Source: Acidobacteriota bacterium (GTDB lineage: Bacteria; Acidobacteriota; UBA6911). From it: 64,000 nucleotides of DNA. How positions within the stretch are numbered: the stretch's first letter is position 1; each line of letters opens with the position of its first letter. Both the position numbers and the translations under genes were made by a program. The stretch is from NCBI GenBank assembly GCA_031271905.1, contig JAISUT010000056.1:1-64000 (forward strand), written 5' to 3'. A model generated the notes under the pieces. That model had not been told where the DNA came from and did no database searches. It saw nothing but the letters and a program-made list of their open reading frames with translations. Below, one piece after another: positions 7,295-18,469 of this stretch.

Positions 7295-8848
7295 CTACTT
7301 TCTGGAAAAGGCGGCGAGGCGAGTGAGGGCGCGGTTCTGCGCCTCCTCGGCGGCGGCCTTGGAAAAGGGGTAGTTGTTGGCGATCATGGAGAACGCCAGC
7401 AACTCCCCGTCGTTGGTCTTCATGTAGCCGGAGATCGCGGAGACGCCCGACATCGTGCCCGTCTTGGCGCGGACGTTCCCCTCCGCGACCGTCTTCTTCA
7501 AGCGGTTCTTGAGCGTCCCGTCCGTCCCGGCGACGGCTAGCGAGGCGTAAAAACGCGGAAATGTCGGCTGCCTGTGCATGAACCCGAGGACTTTGACGAG
7601 GATGTCGGCGCTGACCAGGTTCCGGCGCGAAAGCCCCGAGGCGTCCGCATAGACGTAACTTCCCTTGGGGACGCCGACGCCCGTGAGCATATCCTCGACG
7701 ACCCGCGCCCCGTCTGCCGCCGACGCCGTGCCATACGCCTCCCTGCCCATGGCGCGCAACACCGCCTCGGCGGGCAGGTTCAGGCTCTCCTTCATTATGG
7801 GGACGAGCAGCTCCCCGAGCGGCGGCGACTCGTGCGTCCAGAGCAGCGTCGCCGACTCCGGCGCGGACGCCTCCTCGACGGGGCAGCCGGAGACGTCCAC
7901 CCCCTCGCGCCCGAGCAGGTGTTTGAGGGCTTCGAGGTAATAGCGGACGGGGCGCTCGACGGCGACCTGCTGGTTGAACGCGGCGCCCTTGAGCGGGATC
8001 TCGCCGTCGATCCTCACCGACTCCACGCCCTGCGCCCCGTCCGCCCCGATGGTGGCGCCGGAGGCGCTCCCGAAGCCGGGGCGAGCGCGTCCGGCGGTGA
8101 CCTTCGCGCCTTTCGCCCCTTGGGCGCGCGTCGTGACCCCCCCCTCCACGCGCAGGTAGCCGGGCAACGGCTCCTGCCTGGTCAGGGCGGGGGCGCCCGC
8201 CTTCGCGCCCGGCTTGACGTCGAGCGAGACGAAGTTCTCGTTGAACTGCAACGCGCTCACCGGCGCGGCGTAGCCCTCGAACAGGTCGTCCCATTCCCAG
8301 CCGCGCCCGTACACGCCCCCCGTGAACGCCGTCGCGTCCCCCACGATGCGCCCCGATATGGCGCGGACGCCCCGCTCCTTCAGCCGCCCCGCCCATTCGC
8401 GGAAGACGGCGAAATAGTCCTTCTCCGCCATCCCCTTGCCATCCGCGTCTTTCATGCGGGGGGACGCCGAAGGGTCGCCGAAGCCTTGGATCACCAAGTC
8501 CCCGCGCAAAACCCCGCCCTCGATCGCGCCGGCGGCGAAGACCTTGGTCTTGAAGCGGTATTTGGGGTCGAGCCGCCACAGCGCGGCGGCGGCGGTGAGG
8601 AGCTTCACGTTCGAGGCGGGGGTGTAGAGCTTGCGGGCGTTGTGCTCGAACAAGGCCTCCCCCCGGTCGAGCGAGTAGACCTGGACGCCCCATTGCGCGT
8701 CCGCCATCCGGCGCTCGGTGAAGATCGCGGACAGGTCGCGGCGCAACGCCTCCACGGCGTCCTCGCCCTCGGCCGCCAGGGGCTGCCCCGCGCGGGGCGC
8801 GAGGCAGAGCAAAAGCGCGGCGAGGAGGCAGGCGGTGCGGGTTTTCAT
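7295..8848 (-). CDS. dacB: D-alanyl-D-alanine carboxypeptidase/endopeptidase (PBP4, S13 family)
   Basis: 517 residues with a signal peptide (1-25, ending near PLAAEG). The catalytic S-x-x-K is PASNVKL (S79-K82). The S-x-N-type motif lies in DASGLSRRN, and the K-T-G box is AKTGTMSG near the C-terminus. A large insert domain between the first two motifs is typical of class C PBP4. It trims or cleaves peptidoglycan cross-links in the periplasm. ATG 8848 gives a clean signal peptide; starts further upstream (to 8887) would overlap rpoD. It lies 23 bp downstream of rpoD and just upstream of the dsbA-like gene. Confidence 0.9.
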   Translation of the reverse strand: MKTRTACLLAALLLCLAPRAGQPLAAEGEDAVEALRRDLSAIFTERRMADAQWGVQVYSLDRGEALFEHNARKLYTPASNVKLLTAAAALWRLDPKYRFKTKVFAAGAIEGGVLRGDLVIQGFGDPSASPRMKDADGKGMAEKDYFAVFREWAGRLKERGVRAISGRIVGDATAFTGGVYGRGWEWDDLFEGYAAPVSALQFNENFVSLDVKPGAKAGAPALTRQEPLPGYLRVEGGVTTRAQGAKGAKVTAGRARPGFGSASGATIGADGAQGVESVRIDGEIPLKGAAFNQQVAVERPVRYYLEALKHLLGREGVDVSGCPVEEASAPESATLLWTHESPPLGELLVPIMKESLNLPAEAVLRAMGREAYGTASAADGARVVEDMLTGVGVPKGSYVYADASGLSRRNLVSADILVKVLGFMHRQPTFPRFYASLAVAGTDGTLKNRLKKTVAEGNVRAKTGTMSGVSAISGYMKTNDGELLAFSMIANNYPFSKAAAEEAQNRALTRLAAFSRK

Positions 8849-8871
8849 GCGGCGGCGCGAAGCGCACCGCG

Positions 8872-10569
<1,698 letters not shown>

Positions 10570-10589
10570 AACCCCTGGCTCCTTTCCCG

Positions 10590-12383
10590 CTATTTCCCTT
10601 CGTCCCGCAACCGCAGCAACTCCCTGTTGACGCGGGCGATCTCGCCTCCCAGGCGGGCGACCTCCTCCTCGTCGCCCCGCGCGCTCGCCTCGGCGACCTG
10701 CCGCTTGACGCGCCCCTTGTACTCCTCCAACCTTTTCGCCCACAAGGCGTTCAAACAGCTTTTCGCCGCCGGCAGCGCAGGCTCTTCCGGCAACTCCTCC
10801 ATCTCGAGCTGGGCCAGGAACGCCTGGTCCCGGTCTCCGGTGAAGCGGCGGCGCAGGCTCTCGAAGCTCTCGCGCCGCCCCTCCTTGAATCCTGCAAGAA
10901 TTATAGAGAATATTTCCCCGCCTGCCAGTCCCGCGAAATCTTCTTCATCGCAAAGCGGCAGGAGCTCGTCCTGAACCCCCCCGTCCTCCAGCAACAGGCG
11001 CAGGAGGCGCTTCTCCGCAGGCTTGCACACCAGGGCGTCGCCGACCGGCTCCCGGGGGAGCGTCGTCCGCCCCTCCTTCGCCGCCTTGCGCAACTCGGCG
11101 AGGAGCAGGTCGTCCTCGATGCCGAGCCTTCGCGCGCATATGGAGACGCGCTCCGAACGCTCCACCGGCGAGGGCACCAGCGCCAGGACTTGCAACACGG
11201 CGTTCATCGCCCGCACCTTCGCCCTGGGGTCGGCGGCGATCCCCCGGTCGCCCCCCTGTTCGGCGATCGCCTTCTCCAGCACGAAGTCCAGGTAGGGGAC
11301 GGCCTCCTGCTCCCGCCGCCGGTATTCCTCCACCCCCGCCCTGCGGATGTACTCGTCCGGATCCTTCCCTTCGGGCAGGCGCAGCACCCGCACCTGGAAG
11401 TCCCCCTCCAGGAAAAGCTCCAGCGACTTCTGCGCCGCGTTCTGCCCCGCCGCGTCCGCGTCGTAGCTCACCACCACGTCGCGGGTGTAACGCCCCAACA
11501 GCGCCACCTGCTCTCTGGTCAGGGCGGTGCCGCACGAGGCGACGATGTTGTCCACGCCGTGCTGGGAGGGGACGATGCAGTCCATGTACCCTTCCACCAA
11601 GATCGCGCCGCGCTTCCTGACCGCTTCGCGCGCATGGCACAACCCGAACAAATTGCGGCTTTTATTATAGAGCCGCGTTTCCGGTGAATTCAAATACTTA
11701 GGATTGCCGTCGTCCATGGCGCGCGCCCCGAAGGCGACGGGGCGCCCCTGGATGTCGGCGATGGGGAACATGACCCTGCCCCGGAAGTAGTCGTATGTCC
11801 TGTTCCCCTCCTCGGAGCGGCGGCACAACCCGCACTCCTCCATCATTTCGGCGGGATACCCCTTGTTCTGCAAGAGCGCGGTCAGGAACCTGCCGCCGGG
11901 CGGGGAGAAACCGAGCTGGAACTTCGCGATGGCGTCGAGCGAGACCCCGCGCCCCTGCAGGTATTGCAGCGCGGGCTTGCCCTCGGCGGAGGTCAGGAGC
12001 GCCTGCTGGTAGGCCGTCGTCGCCTCCGCCATCATCCGGTACATGTCTTTCTTGTTGGCGGCGGGCCGGTCGTCGGGCGCCCCTTCCGGCGCGGGCAGCT
12101 CGATGCCGGCCCGTTCGGCGAGGAACTCCAGCGCCTCCCTGGGCGACAGGTTCTCGATCTTGCGGACGAAGGCGATGACGTCGCCCCCTTCGTGGCAGCC
12201 GAAGCAGTAGAACGCCTGCTTCTCCTCGCTGACGGTGAACGACGGGGTCTTTTCGGTGTGAAACGGGCAGCACGCCTTGTAGTCCCTGCCTTTTTTACGC
12301 AACTCGACATAGCTGGAGACGACGGTGACGATGTTGTTGGCATCCCTCACCGTATCCCAGAAGCCGTCGTCGTACCTGGCCAT
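10590..12383 (-). CDS. dnaG: DNA primase
   Basis: 597 residues. The zinc ribbon uses C39, H42, C60 and C63 ([14 protein letters not shown] and [10 protein letters not shown]). The TOPRIM catalytic core has LVEGYMDC (conserved Glu) and [10 protein letters not shown] (DxD). The C-terminal helicase-binding region, ending [18 protein letters not shown], is poorly conserved as usual. It makes RNA primers for lagging-strand replication. The start ATG 12383 is favoured; GTG 12395 is in frame. It is the first gene of a dnaG-rpoD-dacB-dsbA-like run. Confidence 0.95.
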   Translation of the reverse strand: MARYDDGFWDTVRDANNIVTVVSSYVELRKKGRDYKACCPFHTEKTPSFTVSEEKQAFYCFGCHEGGDVIAFVRKIENLSPREALEFLAERAGIELPAPEGAPDDRPAANKKDMYRMMAEATTAYQQALLTSAEGKPALQYLQGRGVSLDAIAKFQLGFSPPGGRFLTALLQNKGYPAEMMEECGLCRRSEEGNRTYDYFRGRVMFPIADIQGRPVAFGARAMDDGNPKYLNSPETRLYNKSRNLFGLCHAREAVRKRGAILVEGYMDCIVPSQHGVDNIVASCGTALTREQVALLGRYTRDVVVSYDADAAGQNAAQKSLELFLEGDFQVRVLRLPEGKDPDEYIRRAGVEEYRRREQEAVPYLDFVLEKAIAEQGGDRGIAADPRAKVRAMNAVLQVLALVPSPVERSERVSICARRLGIEDDLLLAELRKAAKEGRTTLPREPVGDALVCKPAEKRLLRLLLEDGGVQDELLPLCDEEDFAGLAGGEIFSIILAGFKEGRRESFESLRRRFTGDRDQAFLAQLEMEELPEEPALPAAKSCLNALWAKRLEEYKGRVKRQVAEASARGDEEEVARLGGEIARVNRELLRLRDEGK

Positions 12384-12495
12384 GCGAACATCCACCGTCG
12401 AAAAGAAGTCGAGAAAGAAACCGAGGATTATACGCCAACGCCATGCGCCGGGGAATGTCGGCGTCCGGGAAGCGGGCGGAAGGCGGCGGGGGGTG

Positions 12496-13296
12496 TCATA
12501 GGACGCGCAACTCGAACCCCAGCCCCAACAGCAGCAGCAACAGGCCGCCGACGGCGATGCGGTAATACCCGAACGCCTTGAAGCCGTGCCTGCCGATGAA
12601 GCCGATGAAGAACTTGATCGCCAGGAGCGCGACGGCGAAGGCGACGGCGTTGCCGAACAGCAGGACGCCTAGGTTGTCGGCGAGCGCTTGGCGGCTGGCG
12701 TCGTCGGAGACCAGCTTGAGCATCTTCCACGCCGATGCGGCGAACATGGTCGGCACCGCGAGGAAGAAGGAGAACTCGGCGGCGTTGGCCCGCGTCAGCT
12801 TCTGCGACATCCCCCCGACGATGGTCGCCATCGAGCGCGACACCCCCGGAACCATGGCGACGCACTGGCAGAGGCCGATGACGAGCGCCTTCTTGGGCGT
12901 GACCGTTTGATCTTCGGCCGTCTTTTCAAACAGCCTGTCCACGAAAAGCATCAGGACGCCGCCCACGACCAGCATCGCGGCGACCACCGCCACGTTCTCC
13001 AGCAGATCGTCGATCTTGTCGCTGAACAAGACGCCGAACACGGCGGCGGGAACGAAGGCTATGAGGAGCTTCAGGTAGAAGTCCCAGCCCTGGAAGAACC
13101 TTTTGAAGTACAGCGCCACCACTGAGAGGATGGCGCCGAACTGGATGACGATGGTGAACGCCTTGACGAACGGCGTCGGCTGCACGTCCAGCAGGCTTTC
13201 GCCGATGATCATGTGCCCGGTGCTCGAAACGGGCAGGAATTCGGTCAACCCCTCGATGACGGCGATGACCAGAGCCTGAAACCAAGTCAATTCCAT
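12496..13296 (-). CDS. uppP: Undecaprenyl-diphosphatase (BacA/UppP)
   Basis: A 266-residue polytopic membrane protein with about eight hydrophobic segments. Both family signatures are present: EGLTEFLPVSSTGH at about residues 15-28 and MVPGVSRSMATIVGG near 150-165. It dephosphorylates undecaprenyl diphosphate so the lipid carrier can be reused for peptidoglycan and surface polysaccharides; overproduction gives bacitracin resistance. ATG 13296 (MELTWFQAL) is chosen; the longer frame upstream runs into the repeat region and is not credible. Confidence 0.95.
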   Translation of the reverse strand: MELTWFQALVIAVIEGLTEFLPVSSTGHMIIGESLLDVQPTPFVKAFTIVIQFGAILSVVALYFKRFFQGWDFYLKLLIAFVPAAVFGVLFSDKIDDLLENVAVVAAMLVVGGVLMLFVDRLFEKTAEDQTVTPKKALVIGLCQCVAMVPGVSRSMATIVGGMSQKLTRANAAEFSFFLAVPTMFAASAWKMLKLVSDDASRQALADNLGVLLFGNAVAFAVALLAIKFFIGFIGRHGFKAFGYYRIAVGGLLLLLLGLGFELRVL

Positions 13297-13303
13297 AAAC
13301 CAA

Positions 13304-13510
13304 GCAACCGCGAAGCGGTTGCGCAACAAAGCCCAGGGTTGGACGTGCGAAGCACGGCCCGCCCTGGGTAGCGATCAAAATAAATCCCCAACCCCGAAGG
13401 GGTTGCGCCAATGGCAACCGTTTGATGCAGGGCGCAACCCTTGCAGGGTCGGATTCTTTCCCATCCCCCGCCCCCAGGGTTGGCGACGCTTGGCGTCCGC
13501 CAACCCTGGG
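13304..13510. repeat. Cluster of five palindromic hairpins upstream of uppP
   Basis: The 239 bp between uppP and the AOR gene are packed with hairpins: 13304-13322 (GCAACCGC-GAA-GCGGTTGC), 13331-13370 (CCCAGGG arms around CGTGC-GAA-GCACG), 13389-13405 (AACCCC-GAA-GGGGTT core), 13437-13449 (ACCCT-TGC-AGGGT) and 13473-13510 (13-bp perfect arms beginning CCCAGGGTTGG). The sequence CCCAGGGTTGG recurs in the second and fifth. They look like REP-type or transposase-mobilised palindromic units. No coding potential is seen. Confidence 0.75.
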
Positions 13511-13535
13511 CTTTGCCATGCGCCCCGGCGAGGCG

Positions 13536-15557
13536 CTACGTCTCGTCGCCCAGCCTGCCTTTCGCCCCCAGGGTCGCGGCGACCTTCGCAAGGCCGTACC
13601 CCTCCAAGGTCTTCTTCGTCGGCCAGCCGTGCTCCTTGTCCCAGCCCTCCAGCGCGTAGTAGTGGGACTTGAAGTCCTCCACCCCCTTGCGATCCATGTA
13701 CATGTCCGGTGCCAGGTCGTGCCGCCACTTGCCGTTCTCGTAGATCGGCACGCCGCCGTAGATCGCCATGCCCGAGGCGCCGGGCTTGTACATGTAGGGG
13801 TAGAACTCCTCCTGCTTGCGCGTCCTGCCGTAGGAGACGCGGATGCCGCGCTCCAGCGCCGTGACCTTCCTGCCCAGGCGCATGGTGTCCGCCATCGTGT
13901 CGCCCTTCCCCGTGACCGCCTTGTAATAGGCGACCTCGACGTCGGGGCTGACGCTCCCCAGCTCGGGCAGGAACATCTCGCACACGCCCATCGACTCGTT
14001 CCAGAACGCCGAGTAGTGGCGGCTCCACGCCACCTGCTTGGCCTTGTGCGCGGAGTAGATGCCGGTCTTCCACGCCTCCTCCCCCTTCCAGGCGTAGTTG
14101 AACATGAAGATGTCGTCGGTGTAGGGGATCGTCTTCTTGGACAGCCGCTCGAGCGACTGCTCGATGGTCAGCCCCTCCGGCGGCGTGCCGACCGGCGACA
14201 TGAAGCCGTGCCAGGTGGGGTCGCCCGCGCCGAGGATGTAGCTGTACGCCCATTCCACCCAAGGCATCGTCCAGTGGCTCGCCGCGCCCCAGGCGGGGAG
14301 GCGCAACGCCCCGCTCTCGCGGTCTTTCTCATAACGCCCCCACTTCTGCGCGGCGCGGCAGACGCCCTCGGCCAGCACGTCGCCTATCCCCTCGCGCTTG
14401 GCGATGCACTCCAGCAGCGCCAGGCGGAAGCTCAGGCTGCCCCACTGCTTCATCGGGAGCGGCGCGGAGTCGATCGCCTTCCCCGGCCCCAGCACCCCCT
14501 GCTCGTGCAGGGTCTGCAGGTACCAGCCGAAGCCGGAGTCGGTAGGGACCTTGCCGTGGAAGATCTTCGGCGCGTCGGGGACGTCGATGGTGAAGGCGTG
14601 GAAATGCACCGCCCAACTGCTGAGGCCGTATTTTATCAGCGCCTCGGTGGCCTTGTCGGCGTCGGTCGCGTTGCTGCCGAAGAACCAGCCCTGGTCGGCG
14701 CACATGGTCTCGCCGCCGTAGTAGTTGCTCCTGCGCCGGTCGCTGCGCAGGCAGGGGGAGCAGGACGCCGCGCCCGCGCCGACCTGCCCGGGGATGCCGC
14801 CGACGCCGTGCCGCAGATGGCTCAGGCGCGCCTCGACGATCCCCTTGGGATCCGCCACCGAGACGCCGCCGGTCCCGGTCACGCTGATCGCCTTGAGGTT
14901 CTTCGCGCCGAAGACCGCGCCGAAGCCGCCGACCCGCGCGCTGATGCCGCTGCCGGAGATCAGCGCCGCGAGGCGCGACTTCGTCTCCCCGATGGGGCCG
15001 ATGCAGACGATCTGCGGGCGGGCGGTGGTGAAGGCGTCGCCGATCTGCTGCCACTCCTCGCCGAAGCGCGTCCTGCCCCCCACCATCGCCGTGATCTTGT
15101 CCTGCGTCGCCCAGGTGTCCAGCCCCCAGAGCTCCTTGGCGTCCTCGACCTTCGCCTGGTCGTTGACGATGTTGATCCAGACCGGGTTTTCCGCCCTGCC
15201 CTCGACGACCACGCCGTCCCAGCCCGCCAGCTTCAGCGTGGTGCCGAAGCGCCCGCCGAAGTTGCCCCGCCAGAACTCGCTCCCCGGGTAGGTCTCCGAG
15301 GACATGCCGCAGATGCTGGTGCGCCCCGCGCCGGGGACTCCCGTTCCCGCCATAGGCCCCACCATGAGGGGGAGGACGTTGCGCGGGTCGTAGGGGTCTT
15401 TCAAGTCCCACTCGCCCGGCGCCACCGCGAGATCCCAGAAGATCGCCGCCCCCATGCCGTAGCCGCCCCCGAACTCCTCGTACTGCGCCGTGTCGATCAC
15501 GCCAGTCCGCCCGGTCGTCAAGTTGACCCTCAATATCTTCCCGGTGTATCCGTTCAT
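13536..15557 (-). CDS. Aldehyde ferredoxin oxidoreductase-family tungsten enzyme (BamB/AOR-like)
   Basis: 673 residues, the usual AOR length. The N-domain has YTGKILRVNLTTGRT, FGGGYGMGAAIFWD, PRNVLPLMVGPMAGTGVPGAGR and NFGGRFGTTLKLAGWDGVVVEGRA. The metal-pterin region includes GFGAVFGAKNLKAISVTGTGGV. The 4Fe-4S ligand region is unusual: SCSPCLRSDRRR lacks the third Cys of the normal CxxCxxxC, and the next Cys comes at ETMCADQGW. The family transfers electrons between aldehydes or acyl-CoA esters and ferredoxin using W-bis-pyranopterin; class II benzoyl-CoA reductase BamB belongs here. No bamC-I-like subunits are nearby, so the substrate is open. GGGAGGGAAGGG precedes ATG 15557. Confidence 0.8.
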   Translation of the reverse strand: MNGYTGKILRVNLTTGRTGVIDTAQYEEFGGGYGMGAAIFWDLAVAPGEWDLKDPYDPRNVLPLMVGPMAGTGVPGAGRTSICGMSSETYPGSEFWRGNFGGRFGTTLKLAGWDGVVVEGRAENPVWINIVNDQAKVEDAKELWGLDTWATQDKITAMVGGRTRFGEEWQQIGDAFTTARPQIVCIGPIGETKSRLAALISGSGISARVGGFGAVFGAKNLKAISVTGTGGVSVADPKGIVEARLSHLRHGVGGIPGQVGAGAASCSPCLRSDRRRSNYYGGETMCADQGWFFGSNATDADKATEALIKYGLSSWAVHFHAFTIDVPDAPKIFHGKVPTDSGFGWYLQTLHEQGVLGPGKAIDSAPLPMKQWGSLSFRLALLECIAKREGIGDVLAEGVCRAAQKWGRYEKDRESGALRLPAWGAASHWTMPWVEWAYSYILGAGDPTWHGFMSPVGTPPEGLTIEQSLERLSKKTIPYTDDIFMFNYAWKGEEAWKTGIYSAHKAKQVAWSRHYSAFWNESMGVCEMFLPELGSVSPDVEVAYYKAVTGKGDTMADTMRLGRKVTALERGIRVSYGRTRKQEEFYPYMYKPGASGMAIYGGVPIYENGKWRHDLAPDMYMDRKGVEDFKSHYYALEGWDKEHGWPTKKTLEGYGLAKVAATLGAKGRLGDET

Positions 15558-15693
15558 CGTCCCTTCCCTCCCTGGGCAAGTTTGGAAGTCGTTTTGCGCG
15601 GTCCGGCCGGGCGCGAGCGCCGCCGGGCTCCGTCACGGCGGCGATTCTACTACAACTCGGACGCCGGACCGCCAGTTTTTAGCGTCGGCGCGG

Positions 15694-16431
15694 CTATTTG
15701 GTGGCGAAAATCAGGCTGAACACACCCGGGTGCTTGGACGTGGGGGTGTTCAACTCCTGCACGACGACCTGCCGGAAGCCCGTGTCGAACAGCCACCGGA
15801 TGACGTCCTCGCGTCCGGGGTAGACCGCGTCGGCCTCCGCGGGGTTCTTCTCGATGTACCGCAGGCGGGCTTTGCGCCAGAGCCGGACGTGCTTGGGGGA
15901 TTTCTCCTCGGTGTACTCCGCCAAGATCAGCAACCCCTCCGGCGCCAGGATGCGCAACGCCTCCGCCAGGTATTGGCCGGGAGGATGCCGGTGCAGGTTG
16001 AAGATCGAGACGACCGCGTCCGCGAAGGCGTCCTCGAGGGGGACCTGCATCTCCTGGAACTGCCGGAACTCGATCGTCTGTTGCAGGTTCAACTGCGCCG
16101 CCCGCTGCTTGGCGCGCTCGGTCAGGGTGACGTTGCTGTCGAGCGAGCAGATGCGCCCGTTGAACGCCTTGAGCTGGGCGAGGCGCAGCGGGAAGACCGC
16201 CGTGTCGGTGAGCAGGTCCACCACCTTCGTCCGCCCCGTGGAGATGACGAATTTTATGATCAGATCCACCGTATGGTGGTAGTCCAGCCCGGTCTTGCGC
16301 TGGAAGGACGCGGCGACGTCCTCCTCGTAATCGTCTATCCGCGCGGGCAGCCTCGCGATGAGCGGCCGCGGCCGCGGCGGCGAGAAGTCGAACTCCTTTT
16401 GCGTCTTCTGTGTCTTCGTGTCCGGCGTCAT
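15694..16431 (-). CDS. Class I SAM-dependent methyltransferase-like protein
   Basis: 245 residues. The Rossmann-type methyltransferase core is visible as VVDLLTDTAVFPLRLA (motif I position), GRICSLDSNVTLTERAKQRA (motif II acidic residue) and DAVVSIFNLHRHPPGQYLAEALRILAPEGLLILAEY (motifs IV-VI). Motif I lacks the usual GxGxG, so SAM binding may be altered. The substrate is unknown. ATG 16431 overlaps the asnS stop by one base (TGATG), so it is translationally coupled to the tRNA synthetase. This start is chosen over longer frames because of that coupling. Confidence 0.65.
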   Translation of the reverse strand: MTPDTKTQKTQKEFDFSPPRPRPLIARLPARIDDYEEDVAASFQRKTGLDYHHTVDLIIKFVISTGRTKVVDLLTDTAVFPLRLAQLKAFNGRICSLDSNVTLTERAKQRAAQLNLQQTIEFRQFQEMQVPLEDAFADAVVSIFNLHRHPPGQYLAEALRILAPEGLLILAEYTEEKSPKHVRLWRKARLRYIEKNPAEADAVYPGREDVIRWLFDTGFRQVVVQELNTPTSKHPGVFSLIFATK

Positions 16432-17723
16432 CAGGGATATATCCTGTAAAGCGTGCGTGGGAAGGCGGCGGTCTCCCGCAGGTGGGTCAGCTTGCAGATC
16501 CATGCGACGACCCGCTCGATGCCCATGCCGAAGCCGGCGTGGGGGACCGTGCCGTATTTGCGCAGGTCGAGATACCACTTGAACGGCTCCTCGGAGAGCC
16601 CGTGCTCGCGGAGGCGCCGCGTCAAAAGGCCGTAGTCATGGATGCGCGCGCCGCCGCCGATGATCTCGCCGTACCCCTCCGGCGCCAGCACATCGACGCA
16701 CAGGGCGACCTCGGGCCGCTCCGGGTCGGGCTGCATGTAGAACGCCTTCACCGACGAGGGGTAGCGGTGCACCATCACCGGCGCGTCGTACCGCTCCGAG
16801 AGGACGGTCTCGTCGCCGCCGCCGAGGTCTCCGCCCCATTGTATCTCCGAGCCCTCGGCCTGCAACGCCTTCACCGCCTCGTCGTAGCTCAGGCGGGGGA
16901 AGGGCGGGGCGACCTTCTCCAGCGCGGCTGCGTCGCGCTCCAACGCGTCGAGCTCCGGGCGGCGCTTCTGCAGCACCCGCTCCAAGATGAAGCAGACGAG
17001 CCCCTCGGCCAGAGACATCGTCTCCTCCAGCGTGGCGAAGGCCACCTCCGGCTCCACCATCCAGAACTCCGTCAGGTGCCGGCGCGTCTTGGACTTCTCT
17101 GCGCGGAAGGCGGGGCCGAAGCAGTAGACCTTGCCGAAGGCCGCCGCCGCCGCCTCGCTGTAGAGCTGGCCGCTCTGGGTCAGGTACGCCTTCTGGTCGA
17201 AGTAGTCCGTCTGGAACAGCGTCGTCGTCCCCTCGCAGGCGTTGGGGGTGAAGATCGGCGTGTCGATCAAGGTGAAGTCCCGGTCGTCGAAATAGTCGCG
17301 GCACGCCTTGACGACCTCGTGCCTGATCTTCAGGACGGCGTGCTGGCGCGCGCTGCGCAGCCACAGGTGGCGGTGCTCCATCAGGAACGCCGTGCCGTGC
17401 TCCTTGGGGGTGATGGGGTAGCCCTCGGCCAGTTGCAGCACCTTGAAATCGGCCACGTCCATCTCGTAGCCGCCGGGGGAGCGCGAGTCCTTGCGCACCT
17501 GGCCGCTGACCTCCAGGGAAGACTCCTGCGTCAGGCGGTCCAGCTCGGCGAAGCGCTCCGGCGCGAAGTTGCCCTTGAACGCCACGCACTGCATGACGCC
17601 GGTGCCGTCGCGCAACAGGACGAACTGGAGCTTCCCGCTGCTGCGCTTGTTGTAGACCCATCCCCGCAACGTGACTTGCCCGCCTTCGTGCTTCCCGACG
17701 TCTTTGATGTAAGCGATTGGCAT
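16431..17723 (-). CDS. asnS: Asparaginyl-tRNA synthetase
   Basis: 430 residues, class II aaRS. The N-terminal OB-fold anticodon-binding domain (about 15-100) reads [26 protein letters not shown]. The catalytic domain carries motif 2 ([21 protein letters not shown]) and motif 3 ([13 protein letters not shown]), with [12 protein letters not shown] typical of AsnRS/AspRS. AsnRS is preferred to AspRS on length and on the absence of the bacterial AspRS insertion. It charges tRNA-Asn with asparagine. A palindromic repeat element begins immediately upstream of the start. Confidence 0.9.
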   Translation of the reverse strand: MPIAYIKDVGKHEGGQVTLRGWVYNKRSSGKLQFVLLRDGTGVMQCVAFKGNFAPERFAELDRLTQESSLEVSGQVRKDSRSPGGYEMDVADFKVLQLAEGYPITPKEHGTAFLMEHRHLWLRSARQHAVLKIRHEVVKACRDYFDDRDFTLIDTPIFTPNACEGTTTLFQTDYFDQKAYLTQSGQLYSEAAAAAFGKVYCFGPAFRAEKSKTRRHLTEFWMVEPEVAFATLEETMSLAEGLVCFILERVLQKRRPELDALERDAAALEKVAPPFPRLSYDEAVKALQAEGSEIQWGGDLGGGDETVLSERYDAPVMVHRYPSSVKAFYMQPDPERPEVALCVDVLAPEGYGEIIGGGARIHDYGLLTRRLREHGLSEEPFKWYLDLRKYGTVPHAGFGMGIERVVAWICKLTHLRETAAFPRTLYRIYP

Positions 17724-17738
17724 GTTCCCAGCCTTCAG

Positions 17739-17859
17739 GGAGCCTCTAAAAAACCCGGATGACGGCGCCGTCGCCTTGATCGAAAACGCCCGTTCATTTC
17801 AGTGGACTCCGCTTTTCGACCTGCGGCGACGCCTTGTCTGCGAGCTTTTTAGAGGCTCC
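17739..17859. repeat. Long palindromic repeat element (copy A, about 121 bp)
   Basis: The ends are perfect 14-bp inverted repeats: GGAGCCTCTAAAAA at 17739-17752 and TTTTTAGAGGCTCC at 17846-17859. The centre holds a second palindrome (CGAAAACG ... CGCTTTTCG) followed by GCGGCGACGCCTTG. Related copies lie at 25328-25389, 35090-35153 and 35169-35290. No ORF fits inside, so it is a non-autonomous MITE/REP-like element between asnS and the CYTH gene. The strong hairpin could also act on transcript ends. Confidence 0.85.
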
Positions 17860-17861
17860 TT

Positions 17862-18458
17862 TCAGTTTTCGGTTTTCGGTTCCGCTTCCAGCTCCGGTTT
17901 TTGAAACACCATGTCGCCGGCTGGCACCCCCCGCTCCCGGCAATGGGCGGCGTGCAGCGCGTGGTAGCTCTGACGGATGAACGCCGAGGCGTCCACCCCC
18001 AGCTTGCGCGCCACCCGCAATATCCCCTCTTGCGCCCCCTCGATCTCCGCATAGTCTCCGACAGGGGTCTCGTCCACCGCGACGTGCGTCCCGTCGAGCG
18101 CGAACTCCCGGCGGTATTTCTGGTAGCGGAAGCCCGGCGCCATCCCGATGCGCCGGACGATCTCCAGCGCCGCCGCGGGATCTCCGACCTCGGTCTCCAG
18201 CTCCTCGCGCGACTTGAACAGGCTGTCCTCGACCGGCGCGCCCTTGTAGGTCAACAGCCCCTTGCCGCCGGCGGAGCGGACGCGCAGGGCGCATTTCGCG
18301 GCGCGCAGGCGCCCGTCCGGAAAATCGACGAGGACGTTGTCCTCGAAGCTCCGCTCCGACACGCATTCTGCGCCCGCAGACAGCAGCCGTTGGCAGAACG
18401 CCTCGACGCCGGCGATGCCGCCGCCCAAACGAATTTTCACCTCGGTTTCCGTCGCCAT
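17862..18458 (-). CDS. CYTH-domain protein (class IV adenylate cyclase / thiamine-triphosphatase-like)
   Basis: 198 residues. The signature EVKIRL lies at residues 5-10 (ExExK-type start, here ETEVKIRL). Alternating charged strands follow: CALRVRSAGGKGLLTYKGAP, SREELETEV, RYQKYRREFAL, HVAVDETPVGDYAEIEG. These line a tunnel that binds triphosphate and divalent metal. Family members hydrolyse thiamine triphosphate or tripolyphosphate, or cyclise ATP (CyaB); which one is not determinable. ATG 18458 is chosen since it places the ExExK motif at the N-terminus. It ends at the repeat element and sits 11 bp after the dCMP deaminase gene. Confidence 0.8.
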   Translation of the reverse strand: MATETEVKIRLGGGIAGVEAFCQRLLSAGAECVSERSFEDNVLVDFPDGRLRAAKCALRVRSAGGKGLLTYKGAPVEDSLFKSREELETEVGDPAAALEIVRRIGMAPGFRYQKYRREFALDGTHVAVDETPVGDYAEIEGAQEGILRVARKLGVDASAFIRQSYHALHAAHCRERGVPAGDMVFQKPELEAEPKTEN

Positions 18459-18469
18459 GCCTCGCCCGC

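Noticed and set aside
13304..13510. CRISPR array
   Set aside because: The repeats are palindromic, of unequal length and sequence, with no regular spacers, and there are no cas genes.
13422..15719. Rightward 765-codon frame opposite the AOR-family gene
   Set aside because: Antisense shadow; it starts within the hairpin cluster and lacks a ribosome site or known motifs.
17739..17859. Autonomous insertion sequence
   Set aside because: The element is only about 121 bp, with inverted ends but no room for a transposase.
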